40,228 nucleotides of DNA, from IMG/VR virus record IMGVR_UViG_3300045431_000812, positions 1 through 40,228 of that record. One strand, written 5' to 3'. Both the position numbers and the translations under genes were made by a program. The number at the start of each line of letters is the position of its first letter. Within the stretch, counting starts at the first letter, position 1. The stretch is from a virus. Of this stretch, positions 31,245 to 39,418 are shown one piece after another. The notes beneath the pieces were generated by a model. The model worked only from the letters and a program-made list of their open reading frames with translations. It was not told where the DNA came from and ran no database searches.

Positions 31245-31726
31245 TAGTCGGCATCGGGATCAAGGAGGGAGGCGGCCACTTCGAGCGTGAGGAAATCATC
31301 CTCCGGACTGAAGCCCAGAAGCCGCCGGACGGGGTAGCGCGCGCGGATGGGCGCGCCGCCGCGCAGATATCCGACAACCGCAACCTCGCCAAAATGGCTG
31401 ACCGACGCCACGCGATCGACCGCATTGGTGGCGGGATAGATGGTCACGCCATCTTCATCGGCGTCGATTTTCCAGTTGCGGGCATAGCGCAGGCCCTTGA
31501 ACATTTTGCCGCCGGCGCGGCTTCGCAGCCGGCCACGCCGGTCCTTTCGGGGGCGGCGCGGCTTGAACGGCGTGCCGTCGGGTTCGACATTCTGCGCGAT
31601 CCGGACAAGATTGGACGCCCGGAGCCTTTGCCCCAGGCGGTTGGTTGCGCGCCGGCGCTTCGCCGGGTCCATGCCGGCAAGGATGCGACCGAACCACGCC
31701 TCGAACGCCTGCAGATCGTCATCCAT
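31244..31726 (-). CDS. S: Tail completion protein (P2 gpS-like)
   Basis: The start is ATG 31726 (MDDDLQAFEAWFGRIL), overlapping the R stop by 8 nt; the in-frame sequence upstream is Pro/Cys-rich shadow translation. The 160-aa protein has the P2 S pattern (MFKGLRYARNWKI, ATNAVDRVASVSHFGEV) and basic R/K stretches. It acts with R to finish the tail. Confidence 0.88.
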   Translation of the reverse strand: MDDDLQAFEAWFGRILAGMDPAKRRRATNRLGQRLRASNLVRIAQNVEPDGTPFKPRRPRKDRRGRLRSRAGGKMFKGLRYARNWKIDADEDGVTIYPATNAVDRVASVSHFGEVAVVGYLRGGAPIRARYPVRRLLGFSPEDDFLTLEVAASLLDPDAD

Positions 31727-32186
31727 CCAGATCGACGCCGGCCAGGGGCGGCACCGGCACAACGCCGGCGAAGCCATCATCGTCATGAAACAGCGGATCA
31801 GGTTCGGTCAGATAGGCCAGATCATATTGCCCGTTCGGGCGCGGCGCGACCGTCACATTCTGTGTCAGCTGGATCTGCAACAGCAAATCGGCGGTGCCAT
31901 TGTCGAGAATGTCGGCATCAAACGTAAAGCCATCGCGGCCGGGCGTGAGCAGGTCGGGCTGATGCACCCGGAGCCACCGAAAGACGGCGTGGGCGACCAC
32001 GCGAATGTCGCTTTGCATTTCGACGATCAGGACGCTGGCCTGAAAGGAGAAGCCGAAGGCGTCGGTCCTGGTCCCCTGGCACCGCCCCGCGCCGCGCTCG
32101 ATCCATATCCGCAGATTTTCCGGGCTGCGCTGCAGTTCGGGCAAAACGGCGGCGATGGCTGCGCGCAGGCTGTCAAGCTTTTGCAT
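31719..32186 (-). CDS. R: Tail completion protein (P2 gpR-like)
   Basis: The 155-aa protein (MQKLDSLRAAIAAVLPELQRSPENLRIWIERG... FRWLRVHQPDLLT) is a recognisable R family member, required for joining tail and head. It starts one base after the X stop and overlaps S. Confidence 0.9.
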   Translation of the reverse strand: MQKLDSLRAAIAAVLPELQRSPENLRIWIERGAGRCQGTRTDAFGFSFQASVLIVEMQSDIRVVAHAVFRWLRVHQPDLLTPGRDGFTFDADILDNGTADLLLQIQLTQNVTVAPRPNGQYDLAYLTEPDPLFHDDDGFAGVVPVPPLAGVDLDG

Positions 32187-32187
32187 G

Positions 32188-32400
32188 TCAGTCCCAGAGA
32201 TTGACGGTTTCCAGCACCGCCGGCGCCAGTTGGCCGAGATCGGGCAGGATCACCTGCGTGCCGCCCGGCAGCGACGGACCCAGCGCCGCGAGACCGGGAT
32301 TGAGCGCCAGAAGCTGTTCCGTCACGCCCTGGGTGCGGCCCAGTGCGCGCCAGCAGATGGCATCCACGGTTTCGCCGTCCAGGGCGGTGACGATTGTCAT
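32188..32400 (-). CDS. X: Tail protein X, LysM-like (P2 gpX)
   Basis: The 70-aa protein has the short LysM-type pattern GETVDAICWRALGRTQGVTEQLLALNPGLA... GTQVILPDL typical of gpX. It helps attach the hub in tail assembly. The ATG overlaps the preceding small gene as ATGA. Confidence 0.92.
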   Translation of the reverse strand: MTIVTALDGETVDAICWRALGRTQGVTEQLLALNPGLAALGPSLPGGTQVILPDLGQLAPAVLETVNLWD

Positions 32401-32576
32401 GGTCGACTTGCCAGTTCACGGCGCACGGGCCTGGCCAGAATGTGCCGCTGCAAATCGTGCAGCGAGGACATGAACTCCACGCGGTCACAGCGATGCTCGA
32501 CCGGCAAGGCCAGAAAGGCGTCCCAGAGCGCGGCGCTTTGATCCAGAAGTAACGCTTCCTGTTCTGTCAGCGGCAT
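32397..32576 (-). CDS. Small conserved-looking protein between L and X (59 aa)
   Basis: The gene begins at an ATG overlapping the L stop (TGATG) and ends overlapping the X start (ATGA), so both ends are coupled. The product (MPLTEQEALLLDQSAALWDA... DRVEFMSSLHDLQRHILARP) is a short helical protein. I have seen similar small proteins at this place in P2-like prophages of alphaproteobacteria, but I cannot give a family name. It occupies the slot of P2 lysis gene Y but has no membrane segment, so it is not a holin. Confidence 0.8.
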   Translation of the reverse strand: MPLTEQEALLLDQSAALWDAFLALPVEHRCDRVEFMSSLHDLQRHILARPVRRELASRP

Positions 32577-33070
32577 CAGAGCAACTCCACCCGATTGCGC
32601 TCCACCGGCTGCTCAGCCCCGATGCTGCGCAAATCCGCAACGGCCGCCAATGCGCGGCGGCGCAATTCGTCGCTGGTCAAATCCTTTTCCGCCGAGCGAT
32701 CGAGGCCCTGATCGGTGGCGGTGACGTCGCGATAGTCGGCCGCCAGTTCCGCCCCGGCGAAATTGCGGATGACGCGTTCCCACAACAGCACGGCATAGTT
32801 GCGCCCGTTCAGCGTTTTGTCCGTCACCTCTTCGAGGATGACCGCCCCGCCCAGAACCCGCGCCGTGCGCCAGTCGGCCAGTTCGCGAAAGGCATGGACC
32901 ATCGCGCCTTCCGTCGCTTCGACCAGGCGCGCGTGGGTCACCGCGCCCTCACCCAGGCGCAAGCGGTCGCGCACATCGTCGAGCGCAACGGGCGGAAACC
33001 AGCCATCGGCCACCACCTGCGCGCCGGCGGGATCGGGCGCGGGCACCGGAGAGGAAATAAGGCCGGTCAT
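32576..33070 (-). CDS. L: Head completion protein (P2 gpL-like)
   Basis: The 164-aa protein fits the L family (DGWFPPVALDDVRDRLRLGEGAVTHARLVEATEGAM; AVLLWERVIRNFAGAELAADYRDVTATDQGLDRSAEKD). It closes the filled head and forms part of the connector. It follows M after a 113-nt gap that holds repeats. Confidence 0.92.
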   Translation of the reverse strand: MTGLISSPVPAPDPAGAQVVADGWFPPVALDDVRDRLRLGEGAVTHARLVEATEGAMVHAFRELADWRTARVLGGAVILEEVTDKTLNGRNYAVLLWERVIRNFAGAELAADYRDVTATDQGLDRSAEKDLTSDELRRRALAAVADLRSIGAEQPVERNRVELL

Positions 33071-33183
33071 GTCGGTGGTTCCTGTCAGATTTTGGGGGGT
33101 GAGGATGGCTGGGCCGTGCGGACCGTGCAGGGCCGTGCGGACCGTCCATCCGCCCCCCAGCGCCGTGGGGCGGGCTGTTCTGG
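33071..33183. other. Repeat-containing gap between terminase M and L
   Basis: The 113-nt gap contains a 16-bp direct repeat, GGGCCGTGCGGACCGT at 33111-33126 and 33130-33145. A GC-rich hairpin follows, CCGCCCC (33150-33156) with GGGGCGG (33167-33173). No T-run follows the hairpin. It may be an RNA-processing or attenuation point between head genes. No coding sequence is seen. Confidence 0.5.
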
Positions 33184-33945
33184 CTATCGGTTGCCGGCTT
33201 CGGCAGCCTCCGCCAATTTCCTGAGCGTTCGGGCGATACGCTCGACATCCTTTTTCACGCCGACATTGCTGTCGAGTTGAAGCGCGCGCTTCAGATGGTT
33301 GAGCGCTTCTTCGGTATAGGCCGCCTTGCCGCCCGCCGGCGCATTGTCGGCGGTGGGATCGAAGGCTTCGGCGCGGCGCTCATAGGCGCGGCCTATGGCC
33401 TTGTGCAGCTTGGCGCGGGCGGGATCGGGCATGTCGGCGCCGGCCGTCAGCGCATTGGCGCGGACCAGTTGTTCCAGCGTCACGGCCTCATGCTGTTCCA
33501 GCGCCACGGTGGCGATGTCTTCGGCAACGAAACAGGCGGCGGTGCGGTTGTAGCGTTCCGGCAGGACCAGGTTGAATTTCAGGACATGCGCCGCCAGGCG
33601 CAGCGCATAATCGAAATCGCGATAGTCGATCGCCCAGATCATGTTGGTCACGAGGATTTCATCCTGCGACGCCAATCCCTGTTCGCCGGCGGCCAGGACG
33701 CCGTCTATCCAGTCCCGGTAGGCCGCCGCCATCGCCGCCTTCATGGGGTTGCGCGCCTCGATCGATGCGACGTCGGCCAGCTTGCGCAGATCGTCGTGCA
33801 GCAGCACGCGCATGGTCGCATATTCGCGGCCCGCCTCCGTATCACCGGCCGGTTCCGACGGCGCGACGGCGGTGCCGGCGGCGATCGGCGCGCCGCTCAT
33901 CTGCGCGCGGATTTTCTGCTGGGTTCGGCGGAACGGGCTGACCAT
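33184..33945 (-). CDS. M: Terminase small subunit / endonuclease (P2 gpM-like)
   Basis: The 253-aa protein matches the P2 M family (AAMAAAYRDWIDGVLAAGEQGLASQDEILVTNMIWAIDYRDFDYALRLAAHVLKFNL). With the large subunit P it cuts at cos and starts packaging. It lies third in the O-N-M-L order of P2. Confidence 0.92.
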   Translation of the reverse strand: MVSPFRRTQQKIRAQMSGAPIAAGTAVAPSEPAGDTEAGREYATMRVLLHDDLRKLADVASIEARNPMKAAMAAAYRDWIDGVLAAGEQGLASQDEILVTNMIWAIDYRDFDYALRLAAHVLKFNLVLPERYNRTAACFVAEDIATVALEQHEAVTLEQLVRANALTAGADMPDPARAKLHKAIGRAYERRAEAFDPTADNAPAGGKAAYTEEALNHLKRALQLDSNVGVKKDVERIARTLRKLAEAAEAGNR

Positions 33946-34088
33946 GGTGTCTCCTTCAAAATGGCCGCGCTATCCGGCGGCGGCCGACCGGGCGGTTGCA
34001 GAGCATCGCACCCCGCCACGGCCATGATGTGGGCTGTTGCGCGGTCCGCCCCGGATGGCAGAGCCGCGCCGTCAAAGCCCCCTGGGTA

Positions 34089-35216
34089 TTACGGGCGCTG
34101 ACCGAAGGTGATATTTTCGGCCATGACCATGAAATCGACATCCTCGATCACATAGCCTTCGTTGACGCTGTTGTAGTCGACCAGCGACGCCTTGTTTTCC
34201 GGCTCATCCTTGATGTAGCGGCGGCGCGACCCTTCCTGATAATACATCGAAAGGTTCGATCCGTCGGTCGCGCCGGACGGTGCCAGAGGCGTGACGACCA
34301 TTGTGCCTTCGGGGAAGAAGGGCACGATCGCGGCCGGGCGACCGCCCACCTGCTTGGTCGACATCACGATATCCGATACCGTCTGGTCGCTGGTGGACTT
34401 GCCGCCGTCGGTCGTGTCGGCGAGCGGCCGGTTGACCATCGGGAAATATTTTTCGTCGATCAGATCCTGGCTGACCAGAACGACATGATCGGTCGAACCC
34501 CGCGCCCAGCTGGGCATGCCGGCGATCAGGTCATAGGCCAGCGCGTCGATATTCTTGTAATCGCCATCGGCAATGTCGGCGGACGGGCCGATATAGATGG
34601 GCTGGGCCGCGCCAGTGGCGGTGGTGACCCCGCCCGCCGTGACGGTCGCACGGCCCATGACATGATCCGCTTTTTCAAGGCGAAGCTTCTGCAGCCACCC
34701 GATGTTCAGATCCTCGCCCATCGGATTATCATCCGGGTCGCTGTCCGCCGCCGCCGTGACGCCATGCCAGCCCACCATGATCCGGCTGAGCGCGATCGAG
34801 ATGGCGACATGGCGGGCATAGCGCTGCGCGAAGTCGGGGAAACGCGACCAGGCGTCGATGATCTCCCACGGCAGCAGGGTATCGAATTCGGTGTCGTGCA
34901 GCTGATATTTGCGATCCTGCAGGTTGCCGACATATTTGGGCTTGCGCGGCAGATTGGCGCGCGACGTGCGGCTTGCGATCAGATTGTGGGTGTTCATGCC
35001 GATCACCTGGCCGATCATGTCGCGGACCGGCATGATGTTGACGCGCTGCAGGAAGCCCACCTGTTCGCGCTGCAAATCCTCAAGCCGCTGTTCGGAGGCC
35101 GGGTCCAGCGCGAACTGGTGGTGGACGCCGCGCGAAGCGCCATTGATCTGGGCAATCGCGGTGTAGAGGCCATCGAGCGCCCGGCGGCCGCGATCCGAAA
35201 GAGTATATTTCGCCAT
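34089..35216 (-). CDS. N: Major capsid protein precursor (P2 gpN-like)
   Basis: The 375-aa protein carries the family pattern: FALDPASEQRLEDLQREQVGFLQRVNIMPVRDMIGQVIGM at the N-terminus and DHVVLVSQDLIDEKYFPMVNRP near the middle. The N-terminal 30 or so residues are probably removed by the O protease, as in P2. A 143-nt gap without coding sequence separates it from M. Confidence 0.95.
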   Translation of the reverse strand: MAKYTLSDRGRRALDGLYTAIAQINGASRGVHHQFALDPASEQRLEDLQREQVGFLQRVNIMPVRDMIGQVIGMNTHNLIASRTSRANLPRKPKYVGNLQDRKYQLHDTEFDTLLPWEIIDAWSRFPDFAQRYARHVAISIALSRIMVGWHGVTAAADSDPDDNPMGEDLNIGWLQKLRLEKADHVMGRATVTAGGVTTATGAAQPIYIGPSADIADGDYKNIDALAYDLIAGMPSWARGSTDHVVLVSQDLIDEKYFPMVNRPLADTTDGGKSTSDQTVSDIVMSTKQVGGRPAAIVPFFPEGTMVVTPLAPSGATDGSNLSMYYQEGSRRRYIKDEPENKASLVDYNSVNEGYVIEDVDFMVMAENITFGQRP

Positions 35217-35259
35217 GTGATTGTTCCTTGGCAGTTAGGCGGTTGTCGGGGCGGGGCTG

Positions 35260-36093
35260 TTAGAAGACGCCGTCATAATTGGCGGCCTTGCCGTTGGACG
35301 GCGGGCGGCGGCTGTAATGCGGCGCGGGTGTTTCCTCCTTTTCGTCCGACAGCTTCTTGAACTGCAGGGTCAGACCATCGACTTCGCTGCGCAGTTCGGT
35401 GCGGATCGCGCCGATCTCCGTCGTCACAGTCTTGCCGAATTCCTCGAACATCGATCTGAAGGCGGAGAAATCGAACGAAGCGGCGGGTTTTTCCTCCGGC
35501 TTGGGCTTTTCCTCGACTTTCTCCATCGTACTCAATTTGCCGGCGAAGTTGTCCAACAGGCCCGACAGTTTCGAGAAGAAACCGGCGCCATCATTGCCGG
35601 GCGCATCATCGACGAATTCGAGCGCGGCCGATTCATCGCGCGACAGATTGATCGTGCCGGGCCGGTTACGATTGAACTGAAGCCGCTCGGTCGCGATGGC
35701 CGCCGGGCTGTCCGTGAGGGCGCAGCCCATAAGATAGGCAAAGCCCTTGCCCGCGAAATTATCCTCGATCTCGATCGAGGGATAAACCTTCTGGCTGGCG
35801 TCGTTCAGGGCCTTGGCATCGCCGGTGACGTCGAACACGCCATAGAGGCCCAGGCGCTTTTCCGTCTTCCCATTGAAATTGACGTCCACTTCGGCGGTCG
35901 ACAGTTCGAGGACATCGCCATAGGCCTTGAACGGCTTTTCACCCGATACGCCCCGGATATGCTCGATGTTCAGGCGGGCGCCATAGGTCTTCACATCGTA
36001 GCTGGAAGCCATTTCCTTCAGCAGCTTGTCGTCGATATTGCGCCCGTCGACGGTCGAACCGGCGGTGGCGAGCAGGAAAGGCTTGGTCTTCAT
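35260..36093 (-). CDS. O: Capsid scaffold and maturation protease (P2 gpO-like)
   Basis: The 277-aa protein has the protease half first, with a candidate catalytic triad Asp16 (STVDGR), His45 (NIEHIRG) and Ser106 (VYPSIEIE), as in P2 O. The C-terminal half is the scaffold, a coiled coil rich in Glu and Lys (about 185-260). It organises gpN into procapsids and then cleaves them. It is the first gene of the leftward head operon, about 90 nt after the shared control site with P. Confidence 0.94.
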   Translation of the reverse strand: MKTKPFLLATAGSTVDGRNIDDKLLKEMASSYDVKTYGARLNIEHIRGVSGEKPFKAYGDVLELSTAEVDVNFNGKTEKRLGLYGVFDVTGDAKALNDASQKVYPSIEIEDNFAGKGFAYLMGCALTDSPAAIATERLQFNRNRPGTINLSRDESAALEFVDDAPGNDGAGFFSKLSGLLDNFAGKLSTMEKVEEKPKPEEKPAASFDFSAFRSMFEEFGKTVTTEIGAIRTELRSEVDGLTLQFKKLSDEKEETPAPHYSRRPPSNGKAANYDGVF

Positions 36094-36181
36094 GTGTCGG
36101 CTCCAGTGTCGGCGGGGGCTTTTCCGCTTCGTCTGATGGACGAAGAGCCGATCCGGAGGCTTCTAGGCAACGCGCGGGCGC

Positions 36182-36200
36182 GGTAGGACGCGCTGTCACC
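36182..36200. promoter_or_regulatory. Late control site between divergent O and P (site 5)
   Basis: GGTGACAGCGCGTCCTACC read on the minus strand (GGTAGGACGCGCTGTCACC on plus) is the fifth copy of the dyad. It lies in the 154-nt gap between O and P, where P2 has its divergent late promoters. The TCGCGCGCGCGA palindrome is missing; instead a CGCGCCCGCGCG block follows on the O side. No coding sequence is seen in 36094-36247. Confidence 0.6.
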
Positions 36201-36247
36201 CGGCGACCCCCGCGACACAGGGGCCGGAAGTGGGTGGATGGCAGGCT

Positions 36248-38182
36248 ATGCGCGGCGCTGCCCTATCCGAACCCGACGACTATCAGGCGATCAGCCGACA
36301 GGTGGGCCGCGCCCAGCGCCGCGAGGCGCGGTCGCTTTACTGGCGCGGTTGGCGCATCATCGACATCGCCGATGAGATTGGCGTCAGCGAAGGGACGATA
36401 TCCAGCTGGAAGAACCGCGACAGATGGGATTTCGATCCGCCGGTCGTCGTGATCGAGGACCGGATCGAGGCGAAGATCGCCACCTATCTGGACAAGCCGG
36501 ATTTCAACGAAGGCGACATGAAGCGCGTCGATTTCCTGATGCGCCAGATGGAGCGAGCCGCGCGCATCCGCAAATATAACCAGAGCGGCAAGGAAGGCGA
36601 CCTCAATGAAAAGGTCGCCGCGCGCAACGACGACAAGGCGAAGGCCAAGCGGGCGGAGAAGCGCCGCAATTTTCTGACGCTGGACCAGTGGCGGCAGCTG
36701 CTGGACCATTTCCACGCATGGACGTTCGACTATCAGGAATTATGGTGGGAGCATCGGCACGAGCGCACCCGCAAGCTGCGCAAGAGCCGACAGGTTGGCG
36801 CGACCGCCTATTTCGCGCGCGAAGCCGTGGCAAAGGTCGCTGAAGCGATCCTGGAGGCCGCCGGCGCCGACAGCGTCGATGAGGATAGGCGGCCCCGCAA
36901 CCAGATATTCCTGTCCGCGTCCGAGCGCCAGGCGCTCAAATTCCGCCGCGAAATCGTCGGGTGGGTCCGGCGCGTCACCGGCGTCGAACTGAAGGGCAAG
37001 ATCATCATGCTCGATTTCGTCGGGCAATATCCCGACGATGAGGATGGCGAACCGACCGGGCCTTCTATCGATCAGGTGGGCTTCTATTTCCTGTCGACCA
37101 ACAGCGCCACCGCGCAGGGCGAGAGCGGCGATTTCTATTTCGACGAATATGGCTGGGTGCATGGCTTCACCCAGCTGAACAAGGTCGCCGGCGCGATGGC
37201 GACGCACAAGATTTACAAGAAGACCTATTTTTCCACGCCGTCGACGAAGGCGCATGAAAGCTATGCCTTCTGGTCGGGCGAGGAATGGAACAAGGGGCGG
37301 CGCAAGGGCGAACAGGTCGCATTCGATGTCAGCCTGAAGAACCTGCGCCACGGCGCGCGGATGCCCGATGGCAGCTGGCAGCATCTGCTGACGATCCATG
37401 ACGCGGTCGCCGGGGGCCTTGGCAAGCTGGTCGACGTAGACGAGCTGCGCCGCGAAAGCACGGACGAGGAATTCAGCAACCTCTACGAATGCGAGGACGT
37501 CGACGACAGCGAGAGCAGCTTCCCCTTTTCTCGCCTTGCGCCGGCGCGGGTGGACAGTTTCCTCAAATGGCGCGATTTCAAACCTGCGCTGGTCGATATT
37601 CCGGGCGCACGGCCCTTTCACGATGCGCCAGTCTGGATCGGCTACGATCCGAACAAACAAGGCCGCGACGATGCCGCTCTGGTCGTCGTGGCGCCGCCGA
37701 CCGATGCCGGGCGCGGAAAATTCCGCGTACTGGAAAAATATCGACTGAATGGTCGCGATTTTCAGGGGCAGGCCGATTTCATCAAGGATATCGCGGGCCG
37801 CTACAATGTGACCGACATTGCGATCGACACGACTGGCAGCGGCAAGGCCGTCCGCGATCTGGTGGCAAACTGGTTTCCCATGGTGCGGTCGATCGAATAT
37901 TCGGTCGCCAGCAAGACCGCGCTGGTCATCAAGGCCCAAAGCATATTCCGCGCCCAGCGTATCGAGTTCGATAGCGGGTGGACCGACCTCATGCAGGCAT
38001 TGATGGCAATCCGCCCGTCGCTGACCGCCGGCCAAAAAAGCGTCACCTATATCGCCAGGCGCAACGGCCAGATCGGCCATGCGGACCTTGCCTGGGCGCT
38101 TCTCCACGCACTTTCCAACGAGCCGCTCGACGCTGGCAGCGCCAGCGAGGGCGAAGGCGGCTCGGCAACATTTTTCGACTGA
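36248..38182 (+). CDS. P: Terminase large subunit (P2 gpP-like)
   Basis: Starting at ATG 36248 (644 aa; GTG 36230 is possible), the N-terminus contains an HTH (IIDIADEIGVSEGTISSWKNRDRWD). An ATPase follows, with an atypical Walker A SRQVGAT near 180-186 and Walker B FYFDEYG near 297-303. The C-terminal nuclease domain shows IGYDPNKQGRDD and IAIDTTGSG with the metal-binding aspartates. It cuts concatemers at cos and drives DNA into the procapsid. It runs in the opposite direction to O, as in P2. Confidence 0.95.
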   Translation: MRGAALSEPDDYQAISRQVGRAQRREARSLYWRGWRIIDIADEIGVSEGTISSWKNRDRWDFDPPVVVIEDRIEAKIATYLDKPDFNEGDMKRVDFLMRQMERAARIRKYNQSGKEGDLNEKVAARNDDKAKAKRAEKRRNFLTLDQWRQLLDHFHAWTFDYQELWWEHRHERTRKLRKSRQVGATAYFAREAVAKVAEAILEAAGADSVDEDRRPRNQIFLSASERQALKFRREIVGWVRRVTGVELKGKIIMLDFVGQYPDDEDGEPTGPSIDQVGFYFLSTNSATAQGESGDFYFDEYGWVHGFTQLNKVAGAMATHKIYKKTYFSTPSTKAHESYAFWSGEEWNKGRRKGEQVAFDVSLKNLRHGARMPDGSWQHLLTIHDAVAGGLGKLVDVDELRRESTDEEFSNLYECEDVDDSESSFPFSRLAPARVDSFLKWRDFKPALVDIPGARPFHDAPVWIGYDPNKQGRDDAALVVVAPPTDAGRGKFRVLEKYRLNGRDFQGQADFIKDIAGRYNVTDIAIDTTGSGKAVRDLVANWFPMVRSIEYSVASKTALVIKAQSIFRAQRIEFDSGWTDLMQALMAIRPSLTAGQKSVTYIARRNGQIGHADLAWALLHALSNEPLDAGSASEGEGGSATFFD

Positions 38183-38193
38183 CAGGAGCGAAT

Positions 38194-39273
38194 ATGACCG
38201 AAATCGCAACCGATGTGGTTGAGCAGGTGGAAGCCGACGCGGTCGCGCATCCCGGCTCCGTCTTCAGTTTCGGCGACACCGAAAGCGTGCTGGACCGGCG
38301 CGAGTTGGCCCAATATTTCGAAATCTGGCACAATGGCCGCTGGTACGAGCCGCCCTTGCCCATGGGGAAGCTGGCACAGACGTTCAACATGGCGCCCTAT
38401 CATCGCAGCGCCGTGGCTCTGAAAGTCAATCTGCTGGTCGCGCAGATGATCCCTTCGCGCTGGTTGGGCGCGGATGATTTCGAGCGATTCGCGCTGGACT
38501 TCGTGCAGATGGGCAATGGCTATCTGGAATGGGTGCCTAACAATGCAGGGCGGTTGGCGACGATCGGCCACGCTCCCGCAGTCCACACCCGGGTGGGTGT
38601 AGAGCGCGATGTCTATTGGTTCGTCAACGGCCCGCTGGGCAACATCCATGAGTTCAAGCCCGGCCATATCTTTCACCTGCAACAGCCCGATGTCGCTCAG
38701 GAGGTGTATGGAATGCCAGAATGGCTATCGGCGCTGCAGGCCGGGCTGCTCAGCGAAAACGCGACCCTGTTTCGCCGCCGCTATTATCTGAACGGCGCCC
38801 ATGCCGGCTTCGTCTTCTATCTGAACGAGCCGCTGGCGGACACGAAAACGGCCGACGCGATCCGCGACAAGCTGGGCCAGGCGAAAGGCGTTGGCAATTT
38901 CAAGAACCTGTTCATCCACATCCCGAAAGGCAAGAAGGACGGGGTGCAGATCATGCCGATCGCCGACGTCACGGCGAAGGATGAATTTTCGAGCGTCAAA
39001 GACATCAGCCGCGACGACATGCTTGCCGCGCACCGGACGCCGCCGCAACTTATCGGCGTTATTCCGAAGGTAAATGGGGGTTTCGGCAGCCTGAAGGACG
39101 CCCGCGACGCCTATTACGAGGTGGAAATCGTACCGATCGCCACACGGATGCTGCGCGCCAACGCGTGGTTTGGCAGCCAGGTGCTAGCCTTCGCCGACTA
39201 TGTGCTGAGCGATGGGTCGATCATCCGACAGCAGGGCGACCGTTTCGTGAAGATACCGGCGCCAGCGCGATGA
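38194..39273 (+). CDS. Q: Portal protein (P2 gpQ-like)
   Basis: ATG 38194 (MTEIATDVVEQVEAD) has AGGAG five bases upstream. The 359-aa protein is a PBSX/P2-type portal (YFEIWHNGRWYEPPLPMGKLAQTFNMAPYHRSAVALKVN; GHIFHLQQPDVAQEVYGMPEWLSALQ; ISRDDMLAAHRTPPQLIGV). It forms the ring through which DNA is packaged. It follows P by 11 nt, the P-Q order of P2. Confidence 0.95.
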   Translation: MTEIATDVVEQVEADAVAHPGSVFSFGDTESVLDRRELAQYFEIWHNGRWYEPPLPMGKLAQTFNMAPYHRSAVALKVNLLVAQMIPSRWLGADDFERFALDFVQMGNGYLEWVPNNAGRLATIGHAPAVHTRVGVERDVYWFVNGPLGNIHEFKPGHIFHLQQPDVAQEVYGMPEWLSALQAGLLSENATLFRRRYYLNGAHAGFVFYLNEPLADTKTADAIRDKLGQAKGVGNFKNLFIHIPKGKKDGVQIMPIADVTAKDEFSSVKDISRDDMLAAHRTPPQLIGVIPKVNGGFGSLKDARDAYYEVEIVPIATRMLRANAWFGSQVLAFADYVLSDGSIIRQQGDRFVKIPAPAR

Positions 39274-39274
39274 G

Positions 39275-39300
39275 AATTCCCCGCCAGAAATAGGCGGGGG
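39275..39300. other. cos: Candidate cos site after the portal gene
   Basis: Two bases after the Q stop the minus strand reads TTTCTGGCGGGGAATTCTC. Its core TGGCGGGGAA equals, from memory, the centre of the cohesive ends of P2 (GGCGAGGCGGGGAAAGCAC) and 186 (GGCGTGGCGGGGAAAGCAT). P2 cos also lies directly beyond the end of Q and in this orientation. The same bases form a hairpin, CCCCGCC (39279-39285) with GGCGGGG (39293-39299). It could instead be a terminator stem, although no T-run follows. Flanking bases do not match, so this is a candidate only. The rest of the gap to 39418 shows no gene. Confidence 0.45.
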
Positions 39301-39418
39301 GCCGGGGCGTTGCACCGCCCAAGCCCGACGATCCAAGCTCGTCATGATCCCGTTCGGTCCCGCCACAGGACCACCCCGCCCGCCGACTCGGCGCGGGGAC
39401 TCGTATGGAAACAAAGAC

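Noticed and set aside
33996-35360. Long plus-strand frame opposite the capsid gene
   Set aside because: Shadow of gene N, with no ribosome site or motif.
36740-38209. 489-codon minus-strand frame opposite the terminase
   Set aside because: Shadow of P, which has recognisable ATPase and nuclease motifs on the plus strand.
39293-39315. Alternative cos reading GGCGGGGGGCC...GTTGCAC on the plus strand
   Set aside because: It resembles the P2 cohesive end only with gaps and lies in the wrong direction relative to the portal gene; the minus-strand core at 39275-39290 fits better.
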